From Pseudomonadota bacterium (GTDB lineage: Bacteria; Pseudomonadota; Gammaproteobacteria; Steroidobacterales; Steroidobacteraceae): DNA of 13,952 nucleotides. The translations under genes were made by a program, and so were the position numbers. Shown here in pieces: positions 1-5,600 of the stretch (position 1 is its first letter; each line of letters begins with the position of its first letter). The notes beneath the pieces are model-generated. The model saw only the letters and a program-made list of their open reading frames with translations, was not told the DNA's origin and ran no database searches. The stretch covers positions 1 to 13,952 of the forward strand of contig JAJZLX010000759.1 in NCBI GenBank assembly GCA_021850555.1. The letters are read 5' to 3'.

Positions 1-599
1 CTGTCGAGGCGTCGCTCGTAACGCGGTTGCGCAGGCGCGACCGGGCAGCGCTTGCGCACCTCGTTGAAGCCCATCACGGATTTCTGATCGGCATGGTGAC
101 TCCGCTCGTGACCCGCGAATTCGCTGAAGATGTCGTCCAGGAGACCTGGATCAAGGCATTCGGCGCCGTAGACCGTTTCGAAGGCCGCTCGAGCCTGCGC
201 ACGTGGTTGGCCCAAATCGCATTGAATACGGCGAGATCCTGGCGGCGTGCGCGCCGCCATGAGGCGGCGGAGCGGTGGGGGGAGGATCCCGGCTCACCGG
301 TTGCCGATCGGTTTGGCGACGACGGACAGTGGTCCGGGCCGCCGGCACCCTGGCACCGCAGTACGCCCGAGGCGCTGCTCACCGAGGGCGAGTTGCGCGA
401 GTGCCTCGAAAAGCACGTCCAGCGGCTCCCGCCGGACCAGCAAACCGTGCTGTGGCTGCGCGACATCGAGTGCACATCGCTCCCTGAGATCGCAACCATG
501 ACCGAACTCTCAGAAGGCAACGTCCGGGTGCTGCTGCACAGGGCTCGGCAGAAGCTGCACCTGATGATCGAGCACTTCGAGAAGGAAGGCACATGTTGA
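1..599 (+). CDS. ECF RNA polymerase sigma factor (5' end outside window)
   Basis: Alternative sigma factor of the extracytoplasmic-function class that redirects RNA polymerase to stress promoters. The reading frame contains a region 2 with DVVQETWIKA and SSLRTWLAQIA, and a C-terminal region 4 with LPPDQQTVLWL and the helix-turn-helix recognition part NVRVLLHRARQ. The two are joined by a linker of about 50 residues. A TTG at 27 could serve as start, but the frame stays open to base 3 and reads VEASLVTRLRRRDRAAL, which looks like the normal ECF N-terminus, so I think the true start lies upstream of the window. The stop overlaps the ATG of the anti-sigma-like gene by 7 bases, a typical sigma/anti-sigma arrangement. 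The inducing signal cannot be read from the sequence. Confidence 0.9.
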   Translation, partial: VEASLVTRLRRRDRAALAHLVEAHHGFLIGMVTPLVTREFAEDVVQETWIKAFGAVDRFEGRSSLRTWLAQIALNTARSWRRARRHEAAERWGEDPGSPVADRFGDDGQWSGPPAPWHRSTPEALLTEGELRECLEKHVQRLPPDQQTVLWLRDIECTSLPEIATMTELSEGNVRVLLHRARQKLHLMIEHFEKEGTC

Positions 600-832
600 G
601 CTGTCGCGAGGTCTCCGAACGCGCTTCCGATCTCATTGACGGACGCGCTTCCTGGCGCATACGGGTCGAGGCTCGGCTGCACCTACTCATGTGCCAGCAC
701 TGCCGCCGCTACATCGAGCAGCTCAAGCTCACGGTACGGGCACTGCGGAGCACCCGGCGCTCTGCACCCCCTGTCGATGCCGGGCAGGTGCTCGACGCCA
801 TCGATCGGGCGAAGCACAACCCCCACCTGTAA
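593..832 (+). CDS. Small zinc-finger (zf-HC2-like) anti-sigma factor
   Basis: A 79-residue protein beginning MLSC, with Cys4 and then His30-x3-Cys34-x2-Cys37, the zinc-binding signature of zf-HC2 anti-sigma domains. Such proteins bind and hold their cognate ECF sigma factor and release it on a redox or metal signal. The start overlaps the stop of the upstream sigma gene (593-599), so translation is probably coupled and that sigma is the likely partner. There is no membrane segment after the domain, so this is a soluble, minimal anti-sigma, as in the ZAS proteins known from other ECF pairs. The C-terminal 40 residues are basic and have no recognisable domain. Confidence 0.82.
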   Translation: MLSCREVSERASDLIDGRASWRIRVEARLHLLMCQHCRRYIEQLKLTVRALRSTRRSAPPVDAGQVLDAIDRAKHNPHL

Positions 833-855
833 CAGATTGCATTTCCCGGCGTCTC
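828..855 (+). promoter_or_regulatory. Predicted ECF-type promoter for the second sigma gene
   Basis: TGTAAC at 828-833 and CGTCTC at 850-855 are separated by exactly 16 bases. This resembles the classical ECF pattern of an AAC-containing -35 and a CGTC-type -10. The -35 overlaps the stop codon of the anti-sigma gene. The predicted leader before the sigma ATG at 917 is about 55 bases. Autoregulation by one of the neighbouring sigma factors is an inference. Confidence 0.45.
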
Positions 856-916
856 AGCCGGCAAGAGCGTGCGCCGCAACGGCCAAGCGCTCCGCCCATG
901 AGGCCTTGGAGGGGAA

Positions 917-1531
917 ATGCAATCGCTCGAATTCAATTCCACGGCGCAGTCCATTCCGCCCGCACGCGGCGGCTTCCTCGATCTGCTGGAGTCTCTACGT
1001 CCGGAAGTCATGCGCTTTGCTTACTGGCTGGTGCGGGACCGGGCGATCGCCGAGGACGTCGTACAGGAAACGATGCTGCGGGCCTGGCGCTCGCAGGGGT
1101 CGTTGCACGATCGAAGGGCGGCCCGCGCGTGGCTATTGACCATCGCGCGCCGGGAGCATGCCCGGCTGTATGAACGCAAGCGGCTCGAGCTTGTGAGTCT
1201 CGACGAGGGGCTCGAGGAAGGGCACCTCGTCACCGGAGGGAACGTTTCCGAGCAGGAGATCGCGGAGCTGCGCGATGCGATTCTGAAGCTGCCGATGGGC
1301 TATCGCCAGCCGCTCGTCATGCAGGTGCTTGGCGGGTTCACGACCACGGAAATCGCACGCGAACTCGGCCTGTCACTCACCGCGACCTTGACGCGACTGT
1401 TTCGCGCCCGGAACCGACTGCGGGCGCTGTGTGGTTACGCCCCGGAACAGCGCGGGTTCAGCGGTCCTCAACATTCTTCGACTCGACGACATCCATCCGC
1501 GAGTCGTGCGACTGAGAGTTCGGGGCGATGA
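917..1531 (+). CDS. ECF RNA polymerase sigma factor (second of three)
   Basis: A 204-residue ECF sigma factor. Region 2 spans about residues 20-88 and includes AEDVVQETMLRAW. Region 4 spans about 120-171, with LPMGYRQPLVMQ and the recognition helix LTRLFRARNRL. The ATG at 917 follows a strong GGAGGGG ribosome site about 3 bases upstream. After residue 172 there is a tail of about 32 residues, rich in Ser, Arg and Pro, that is not part of the sigma fold and runs up to the next gene. Most sigma genes of this kind are followed by an anti-sigma gene. Here the stop codon instead overlaps the start of another ECF sigma gene (ATGA, 1528-1531), so the two are probably co-translated. No cognate anti-sigma is visible. 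Confidence 0.9.
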   Translation: MQSLEFNSTAQSIPPARGGFLDLLESLRPEVMRFAYWLVRDRAIAEDVVQETMLRAWRSQGSLHDRRAARAWLLTIARREHARLYERKRLELVSLDEGLEEGHLVTGGNVSEQEIAELRDAILKLPMGYRQPLVMQVLGGFTTTEIARELGLSLTATLTRLFRARNRLRALCGYAPEQRGFSGPQHSSTRRHPSASRATESSGR

Positions 1532-2169
1532 TGACCGGTCGGGCCGAAAGAGTCGATTCGCCGATGCGCGGCAGGTCCGGCATGTGCGCCGGCGCGCACA
1601 TTTGTAGCGCTGTATGCGCTGATGATCCGCTGGCGCAGATGATGCGTGCGGCGCAGGGAGGCGACCCACAGGCATATTCCAATCTGCTCAGGACAATCAT
1701 TCCCCTGGTGCGCAGCTACGCCGTGCGCCGCTGCTCGTTCCTGGGGCATTCCGACATCGATGATCTCGTGCAGGAAGTGTTACTTTCGGTACACGCTGTG
1801 CGCACGACATACGACCCGGGCAGACCCTTCAAACCCTGGCTCTACGCCATCGTCCATCATCGCGTGGTCGACGCGCTACGCCGTCGTACCCTGCGTACAG
1901 CCAACGAAGTGGCGGCCGAAGACGTTCCCCTCGATCAGGTCCGCGATCCCGTTTCTGACGACGCGCCGTTCGGGGACGCCGGTGCCATACACCAAGCGCT
2001 GCGCGCGCTGCCCCGAACCCAACGCACAGCCCTCGAGCTGCTGAAGCTCAAGGAAATGTCGCTCAAGGAAGCAGCCGCTGAAATCGGCAGTACGGTCGGA
2101 GCGCTCAAGGTGTCGACGCACCGTGCGATAGTCAGCCTTCGACGATCGCTGATTGGCGCCACGGACTGA
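1528..2169 (+). CDS. ECF RNA polymerase sigma factor, SigF/NrsF-associated type
   Basis: A 213-residue ECF sigma factor. Region 2 shows DIDDLVQEVLLSVHA and the block TTYDPGRPFKPWLYAI (about residues 77-108). Region 4 is LPRTQRTALELL to STHRAIVSLRRSL (about 161-208). The YDP-RPF-PWLYAI block is what I associate with sigma factors normally paired with DUF1109/NrsF membrane anti-sigma proteins, such as Caulobacter SigF. No DUF1109 gene follows here. I placed the start at the ATG in the ATGA overlap at 1528; alternatives are the ATGs at 1564 and 1582. The extra N-terminus contains Cys20, Cys26 and Cys30. It may drive the GTAACC-type promoter of the bufferin operon at the other end of the window, which is an inference. 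Confidence 0.88.
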   Translation: MMTGRAERVDSPMRGRSGMCAGAHICSAVCADDPLAQMMRAAQGGDPQAYSNLLRTIIPLVRSYAVRRCSFLGHSDIDDLVQEVLLSVHAVRTTYDPGRPFKPWLYAIVHHRVVDALRRRTLRTANEVAAEDVPLDQVRDPVSDDAPFGDAGAIHQALRALPRTQRTALELLKLKEMSLKEAAAEIGSTVGALKVSTHRAIVSLRRSLIGATD

Positions 2170-2207
2170 GCGCACGCGCTGTCGACGGGTTCGGAATCGC
2201 TCAGTCG
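2164..2207. terminator. Inverted repeat between convergent genes, possible bidirectional terminator
   Basis: GACTGAGCG (2164-2172) and CGCTCAGTC (2199-2207) are a perfect 9-base inverted repeat around a 26-base loop. The arms contain the stop codons of the sigma gene (plus) and of the DUF427 gene (minus). There is no uridine tract in either direction, so a classical intrinsic terminator is doubtful, but the position suits a transcription barrier or an mRNA 3'-end stabiliser. Confidence 0.4.
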
Positions 2208-2485
2208 CTGCTCACGTGCACGCCGCACCAGAACGCAATGCGGCCGCGGATATGCTCGGCGCCAGGCTTCGGGTCCGGATAGTACCAGGCGGCATCCAGG
2301 TTGCGCGCCGCGCCGACCTTGAGGGTGTAATAGCTCGCCACGCCCTTCCAGGAACAGGTCGTGTGAGTTGAGCTCGGCTCGAAGAACTGCCTATTCAGAC
2401 TATCGGCTGGAAAGTAGTGGTTACCTTCGACTTCGACCGTATCGCGGCTCGAGGCGAGTACGGCTCCGTTCCACATTGCTTTCAT
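2201..2485 (-). CDS. DUF427 domain protein
   Basis: A 94-residue protein covering the whole DUF427 fold. It starts MKAMWNGAVLA and continues with EGNHYFP (20-26), FFEPSSTHTTCSWKG (34-48), ASYYTL, DAAWYYPDP (64-72) and IAFW near the end. DUF427 proteins are small beta-rich cytoplasmic proteins of unproven biochemical role. I chose the ATG at 2485 because it follows GAGGTGAG at good distance and matches the family N-terminus; the frame extends to 2557 but the added residues are unlike the family. It lies downstream of the DUF6789 gene on the same strand, with two hairpins between them. It converges with the third sigma gene. Confidence 0.88.
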   Translation of the reverse strand: MKAMWNGAVLASSRDTVEVEGNHYFPADSLNRQFFEPSSTHTTCSWKGVASYYTLKVGAARNLDAAWYYPDPKPGAEHIRGRIAFWCGVHVSSD

Positions 2486-2493
2486 TGCCTCAC

Positions 2494-2510
2494 CTCTTTT
2501 GCGAAAAGAG
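2494..2510 (-). promoter_or_regulatory. AU-rich hairpin touching the DUF427 ribosome site
   Basis: A perfect 7-base inverted repeat, CTCTTTT-gcg-AAAAGAG. On the minus-strand transcript the 3' arm AAAAGAG runs straight into GTGAGG, so part of the AGAGGTGAG ribosome site before the ATG at 2485 would be paired. A weak stem like this could lower or temperature-tune translation, but this is inference from base pairing alone. Confidence 0.35.
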
Positions 2511-2548
2511 ACGAGGCGGGTGGCCACCTCGCGGGCCACTCGCCTCGT
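2511..2548 (-). terminator. Strong hairpin, likely intrinsic terminator of the DUF6789 gene
   Basis: ACGAGGCG (2511-2518) plus GTGGCC (2520-2525) pair with GGCCAC (2534-2539) and CGCCTCGT (2541-2548), with one mismatch and an 8-base loop, giving 14 base pairs. On the minus strand the stem is followed by CTCTTTT, a short U-rich tract. It lies about 20 bases past the DUF6789 stop codon. It could be a terminator or an attenuator in front of the DUF427 gene. Confidence 0.55.
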
Positions 2549-2566
2549 GCGCCACATTTTGGACCC

Positions 2567-3046
2567 TCAGGCCACTGCCTCGCGCACCGCCTGCGGCCCA
2601 CCGCCGGCGCCATAGACGGTCCCCAGAACCGCACCGTAAACCCAGTGCAGCATGAGGGTGGCCAGCGGTGCCATCATGCCGAGTTTCAACGCGAAAGCTC
2701 CGGCGCCGGCCATGGGCATCAGCATGATCATCATGACGAGCCACGCTCCGGTGGCGAACTCCGCGCCGCGCAGCCACTGGGGTCCGGCAAGCCGCGGATT
2801 GAGCCAGGCGTAGAGCAGTCCCCAGATCACGGTGCCGATCATGAAATGCATGATCCAGCCCAGCGCGAGAGGGGCTCGTAGCATGTGGCTGATCATCAGA
2901 ACCGGGTTGAGCTGCGGCATGACCCCCATCACCTGCTTCATCAGCATCAGGCCCGAGAGGACGACAGTGGCCACGAGCCCGGCCAGCAGACCGCGACCGA
3001 GGCGGAACTGATTGATTTCACTCACGATAATGGTCCTCGATTGCAT
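2567..3046 (-). CDS. DUF6789 family integral membrane protein
   Basis: A 159-residue hydrophobic protein with about four membrane segments (roughly residues 18-36, 60-82, 96-117 and 124-146). It is rich in Met and Gly and carries the family-like stretches NPVLMISHML, GWIMHFMIGTVIWGLLYAWL and LMPMAGAG. No catalytic motif is visible and no function is known to me. The ATG at 3046 has GAGG about 10 bases upstream. A GTG at 3025, behind its own GAGG, would give a protein 7 residues shorter and is a fair alternative. It sits downstream of the orphan zinc-finger protein gene with a 94-base gap. Its 3' side carries a strong hairpin. Confidence 0.8.
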   Translation of the reverse strand: MQSRTIIVSEINQFRLGRGLLAGLVATVVLSGLMLMKQVMGVMPQLNPVLMISHMLRAPLALGWIMHFMIGTVIWGLLYAWLNPRLAGPQWLRGAEFATGAWLVMMIMLMPMAGAGAFALKLGMMAPLATLMLHWVYGAVLGTVYGAGGGPQAVREAVA

Positions 3047-3140
3047 AGGTGCGAAACCTCACTGTTACATCAGACCGGCGGCGGTGCGTGTTTGTGGCAC
3101 GTCAGGAGGAGCCCGGCCCTCGGGCGGGCGATCAACCGGT

Positions 3141-3362
3141 TCACTCAGCAAGGTTGGTCGCTGGGCTGGGTGCGGCACGACGGTGCGCGCGCTCATGCGA
3201 TTCATCTGCCACCAGAACTTGCTCGATGCGCCGCTCGAAGGCGAGCAGCTGCCGATATTCAGACGCACAGGCGGGACAATCGCGCAGATGCAAATCCTGC
3301 AGCCGGCCCAGCGCTCGGGGCGCAGCGCCCGTCAGGAACCGGAATTGCTCGCAGCTCAGCAT
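3141..3362 (-). CDS. Small zinc-finger protein, anti-sigma-like, without adjacent sigma gene
   Basis: A 73-residue protein that begins MLSC and has Cys4, His25-x3-Cys29-x2-Cys32, the same zinc signature and same first four residues as the anti-sigma at 593-832. It has no membrane segment, and its tail is rich in Arg, Ala and Pro. I chose the ATG at 3362 because GGAG lies 8 bases upstream and the zinc-finger family starts there; the open frame reaches 3626 but the extra residues look like non-coding translation. Upstream on the same strand is a DoxX-like gene rather than a sigma factor. It could regulate one of the three sigma factors at the left end in trans, or be a remnant of a lost pair. 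Confidence 0.68.
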   Translation of the reverse strand: MLSCEQFRFLTGAAPRALGRLQDLHLRDCPACASEYRQLLAFERRIEQVLVADESHERAHRRAAPSPATNLAE

Positions 3363-3547
3363 CGTGAAAACTCCGCGCGCCCCTGGGTCGGCCGTTCTCT
3401 TGATGAGACCCGATATCGGAGTGCGGCATTGCACCATATGCGATCGCAGGACACCCTGCGGCTGACGCTCCCGGTCGCAGTCGGACGAGTCGCCATGGCA
3501 GAGCGCTTCCAAGTCGTGCCAAGTGCGCAGGAGCCGGGACACGGTCC

Positions 3548-3955
3548 TCAGCCCGGTCGGAGGGTCAGAAGAACATCCGACTCCCGCAGCGTAAAGAGCG
3601 TATAGCAGCCCGCCAGCATGGGCCAAGCGGCAAAGAACATGAGGTGACCATCCCGCCAGGGCGTCAGATATTCATGGAAGCTGCTGAAGGTGGACACGGC
3701 ATGCAAGAGCAGAACGACGCCGTACGTCCAGCGCTTCCAGATGCCTGCGACGAACGCAATGAGCAGCGCGACCTCGAAAACGCCCAGTGTGCGCGCCACA
3801 CCCTCTCCCATTCCGTGTAGTCCATAGAAATGCTGAAAGATCAGATTCGTGTGCTGGGGGTCGAGGAGTTTGTCGATGGCCCATACCGCCATGACGGCGA
3901 AAATCGTGAGGCGTAGCGCAAGAAGAGCGCGCGCCAAGGCTTTTGGATTCGCCAT
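3548..3955 (-). CDS. DoxX-like four-helix membrane protein
   Basis: A 135-residue membrane protein with four predicted membrane segments (about 10-28, 56-74, 77-93 and 105-122). The pattern FAVMAVWAIDKLLDPQH near the first helix resembles DoxX/SURF4-like proteins, whose activity is mostly unknown; some take part in thiol or redox stress systems. I start it at the ATG at 3955 (MANPKALARAL), which has GGTGA five bases upstream. The frame is open much further upstream, but that part is out of frame with the true gene there (the HpnL-like fragment). A 185-base gap follows before the zinc-finger gene. This assignment rests on topology and one motif, so it is less firm than for the DoxX gene at 10584-11111. 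Confidence 0.7.
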   Translation of the reverse strand: MANPKALARALLALRLTIFAVMAVWAIDKLLDPQHTNLIFQHFYGLHGMGEGVARTLGVFEVALLIAFVAGIWKRWTYGVVLLLHAVSTFSSFHEYLTPWRDGHLMFFAAWPMLAGCYTLFTLRESDVLLTLRPG

Positions 3956-3981
3956 AGGGTTCACCAGTTTGGCAAGTCGCT

Positions 3982-4359
3982 CTAGCGAGACCGGTCTTGT
4001 GGCTCCATTATTGCGAGGCCGCCCCACGCAAAGAGGTGCGTTGGGTCGATAAATTCGCCCCCGACCGGGATGAGGCCATCCGTGCCGTCTCGGATCCATC
4101 GTAGCCAGATAATTATCGGCCACCGCTCTTTCGAGTGTGCGCGCAGCACAAGCCACCAGGCCACGCCGCAAAGCAAGGTCGGCAAGGCGTGAAAGAGAGT
4201 GATCGCCCCGATGGCTGCCCAGCCGGCTGCCCGCAAAGCGTGCAGCACATCGCGCCAGCCGTGATCGAGGACGAGAAAGGCGGTAGCGGCGAGCCCGGCA
4301 AGCGCAGAGAACAGTCGCGCTATCGGCAAGTGACGCGTCTTTGCGGGTGCGTCGGGCAT
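3982..4359 (-). pseudogene. N-terminal fragment of HpnL / flippase-like membrane protein
   Basis: The 125 residues from the ATG at 4359 (good ribosome site AGGTGATCG just before it) read like the first two or three membrane segments of the lysylphosphatidylglycerol synthase-like/HpnL family. The signs are HGWRDVLHALRAAGWAAIG, LLCGVAWWLVLRAH and WLRWIRDGTDGLIPVGGEF. Family members normally run about 300 residues or more and continue from a PV-x3-GGE block into further helices. Here three residues of that block are missing, and the frame ends 22 codons later with an unrelated tail, only 27 bases before the DoxX-like gene. It is most simply a decayed 5' remnant after a deletion. A short functional protein cannot be excluded because the start signals are intact. 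Confidence 0.55.
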
Positions 4360-4594
4360 CGATCACCTGCGCCCTTGCGTCTTGGCGCCGAATCCGCAGA
4401 CGGTGCCCGCCGGGACGAAACTGTTATCGCAACCAGTGTGCATGGATTGATATTCCGCCGGTCCGCCAGGAAGACCGTACAGAGTGCGCAGATATTTCAC
4501 ACCGGTGGTCTGACCGGCGCAGCGCAATAATCCCTCTTTGCGGACGGTCTCACCGATACCCCTGGGTTCTACGTAACCGTCGAAGTGTGCTCAG
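4360..4594. other. Divergent intergenic region
   Basis: These 235 bases separate the minus-strand HpnL-like fragment from the plus-strand small hypothetical gene. The region must hold promoters for both directions, but I see no confident -35/-10 pair. A GTAACC at 4573-4578 lies too close to the ATG to act as a SigF-type -35 for that gene. Confidence 0.4.
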
Positions 4595-4909
4595 ATGAAA
4601 ACCGCAAGGCTCCGAGCGTCATCCGGGCGGATGGCATTTGATCGAAAAGGGAACGCCACCTGGCAGTGCCTGGATGAGACCGGCACATTCCATCCGGACG
4701 TCGATACGCAGCGGTTCAAGGCCCTCGGAGCGGATCTGAGGTGCAAGGGCGAGCCGGCGCCAATCGAAGCCCTGGACCATGACCCCGACAATCGATCGCC
4801 CCTGCCGCGCTCGAGCGAATTCCTCCCGAAACGGCGCTCGCTGTATCATCTGCGGCGACTGAGCGAGGAGATCAACGCTGCCGAGGCGAAGAAGGATCGC
4901 AAGCGATGA
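4595..4909 (+). CDS. Small hypothetical protein, basic C-terminus
   Basis: A 104-residue soluble protein of unknown function. It has a readable N-terminal block GRMAFDRKGNATWQC (11-25) that resembles small conserved proteins with an F-D-x-x-G-N-A-x-W core. The middle is acidic and Pro-containing. The basic C-terminal helix is KRRSLYHLRRLSEEI followed by KKDRKR. It has no signal peptide and no membrane segment. The ribosome site before the ATG at 4595 is weak. Codon use is ordinary for the window, which supports it being real. It is the first gene of the plus-strand run that leads to the peroxiredoxin and dehalogenase genes. Confidence 0.6.
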   Translation: MKTARLRASSGRMAFDRKGNATWQCLDETGTFHPDVDTQRFKALGADLRCKGEPAPIEALDHDPDNRSPLPRSSEFLPKRRSLYHLRRLSEEINAAEAKKDRKR

Positions 4910-4960
4910 AGTCGTGTTTGTGTGGCATCGGTCACGACCGGTCTCTAAGAGGAGTGAGTG

Positions 4961-5008
4961 ATGATCGAGGCGGCGTTCCAGCTGACCTGCCGGGATCCCA
5001 GCGCTTGA
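4961..5008 (+). CDS. Possible 15-codon leader peptide or gene remnant
   Basis: An ATG at 4961 follows AGAGGAGTGAGTG, one of the best ribosome sites in the window, and encodes MIEAAFQLTCRDPSA before a TGA. It lies in the 160-base gap upstream of the peroxiredoxin gene. Just upstream there is a small palindrome, CGGTC-ac-GACCG (4929-4940). It may be a leader peptide or the start of a gene whose remainder is lost. There is no direct proof of translation. Confidence 0.3.
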   Translation: MIEAAFQLTCRDPSA

Positions 5009-5069
5009 CGCTTTGCGGTGGACGTGCGGTCTCTTGCCGAACATCAGCAACAGTATTGAGGAGAGCATA

Positions 5070-5582
5070 ATGTCGATCAAACCCGGAACAAAGGTTCCGG
5101 CACTCAGCCTGCCCATGGTAGGCGAGGGGCGCTTCGATGTGACGGTGACACGGCCGGCCTCGTTCTCGATGCTGGTCTTCTACCGAGGTCTGCACTGTCC
5201 GATCTGCAAGACGTATCTTCGCGATCTCGAGGGGGCGCTACACGAGTTTGCTCAGTGCGGCGTCGAAACAATCGCGATCAGTGCGGATACGGAGGCGCGA
5301 GCGAGACAGGCGAGAGAGGAGTGGAGTCTCAAGGGCCGGCCGATCGCTTATGGCCTCAGTATCGCGGAGGCTCGGCACTGGGGGTTATATATCTCGCGAT
5401 CGATCGGACCACACGAGCCGGCGCTGTTCAGCGAGCCGGGCCTTTTCCTGGTCCGACCCGAGGGGACGCTGTACTGCGCTTCGATCCAGACCATGCCTTT
5501 TGCCCGACCGTCGTTTGCGGAAGTGCTTCAGGCGGTGCGCTTGGTCAGAGAAAAGAACTATCCGGCACGCGGCGAAGCTTGA
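5070..5582 (+). CDS. Peroxiredoxin-like (AhpC/TSA, thioredoxin fold) protein
   Basis: A 170-residue thioredoxin-fold protein. After the N-terminal KPGTKVPALSLP comes the strand and active-site block LVFYRGLHCPICKTYL, with Cys43 and Cys46. The GLHCPIC form marks the peroxiredoxin-like subgroup that carries CxxC where classical peroxiredoxins have a single peroxidatic Cys. Then follow AISADTEARARQ and a cis-Pro type region near GPHEPALFSEPGLFLV. It probably reduces peroxides or disulfides in the cytoplasm, as no signal peptide is present. I chose the ATG at 5070 because GAGGAGAG precedes it and family members start at MxIKPG; the longer frame from 5013 lacks a ribosome site. It is followed after 18 bases by the dehalogenase gene, so they are likely co-transcribed. 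A 7-base palindrome lies in the first codons (5083-5100). Confidence 0.88.
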   Translation: MSIKPGTKVPALSLPMVGEGRFDVTVTRPASFSMLVFYRGLHCPICKTYLRDLEGALHEFAQCGVETIAISADTEARARQAREEWSLKGRPIAYGLSIAEARHWGLYISRSIGPHEPALFSEPGLFLVRPEGTLYCASIQTMPFARPSFAEVLQAVRLVREKNYPARGEA

Positions 5583-5600
5583 TCACGGGGGAGAACCATC

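Noticed and set aside
74..682. Minus-strand 202-codon frame opposite the first sigma gene
   Set aside because: It is antisense to a clear sigma/anti-sigma pair, Ser/Arg-rich and without motifs.
2417..2881. Plus-strand 154-codon frame
   Set aside because: It is antisense to DUF427 and DUF6789, and His/Gly/Arg-rich without motifs.
3509..3522. Sigma-54-like TGGCACG element on the minus strand upstream of the zinc-finger gene
   Set aside because: The -12 half (TTGC) is missing at the required spacing; only the -24-like half is present.
3012..3605. Plus-strand 197-codon frame
   Set aside because: It lies antisense to the DUF6789 start and the zinc-finger gene, with no ribosome site and no family-like motifs.
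3956..4366. Upstream extension of the DoxX-like frame (3548-3955) to 4366
   Set aside because: It overlaps the HpnL-like fragment in a different frame and has the composition of an untranslated frame.
4573..4600. GTAACC as a second SigF-type -35 element
   Set aside because: At 16 bases downstream the sequence is ATGAAA, the start codon itself, not CGAA; a promoter there would start inside the gene.
4906..5070. 54-codon plus-strand frame linking the small hypothetical gene (ATGA) to the peroxiredoxin (TAATG)
   Set aside because: The overlaps are tempting, but the protein is Arg/Ser/Gly-rich, uses rare codons (CTA, AGA, AGG) and has no family resemblance; the 15-codon frame inside it has the better ribosome site.
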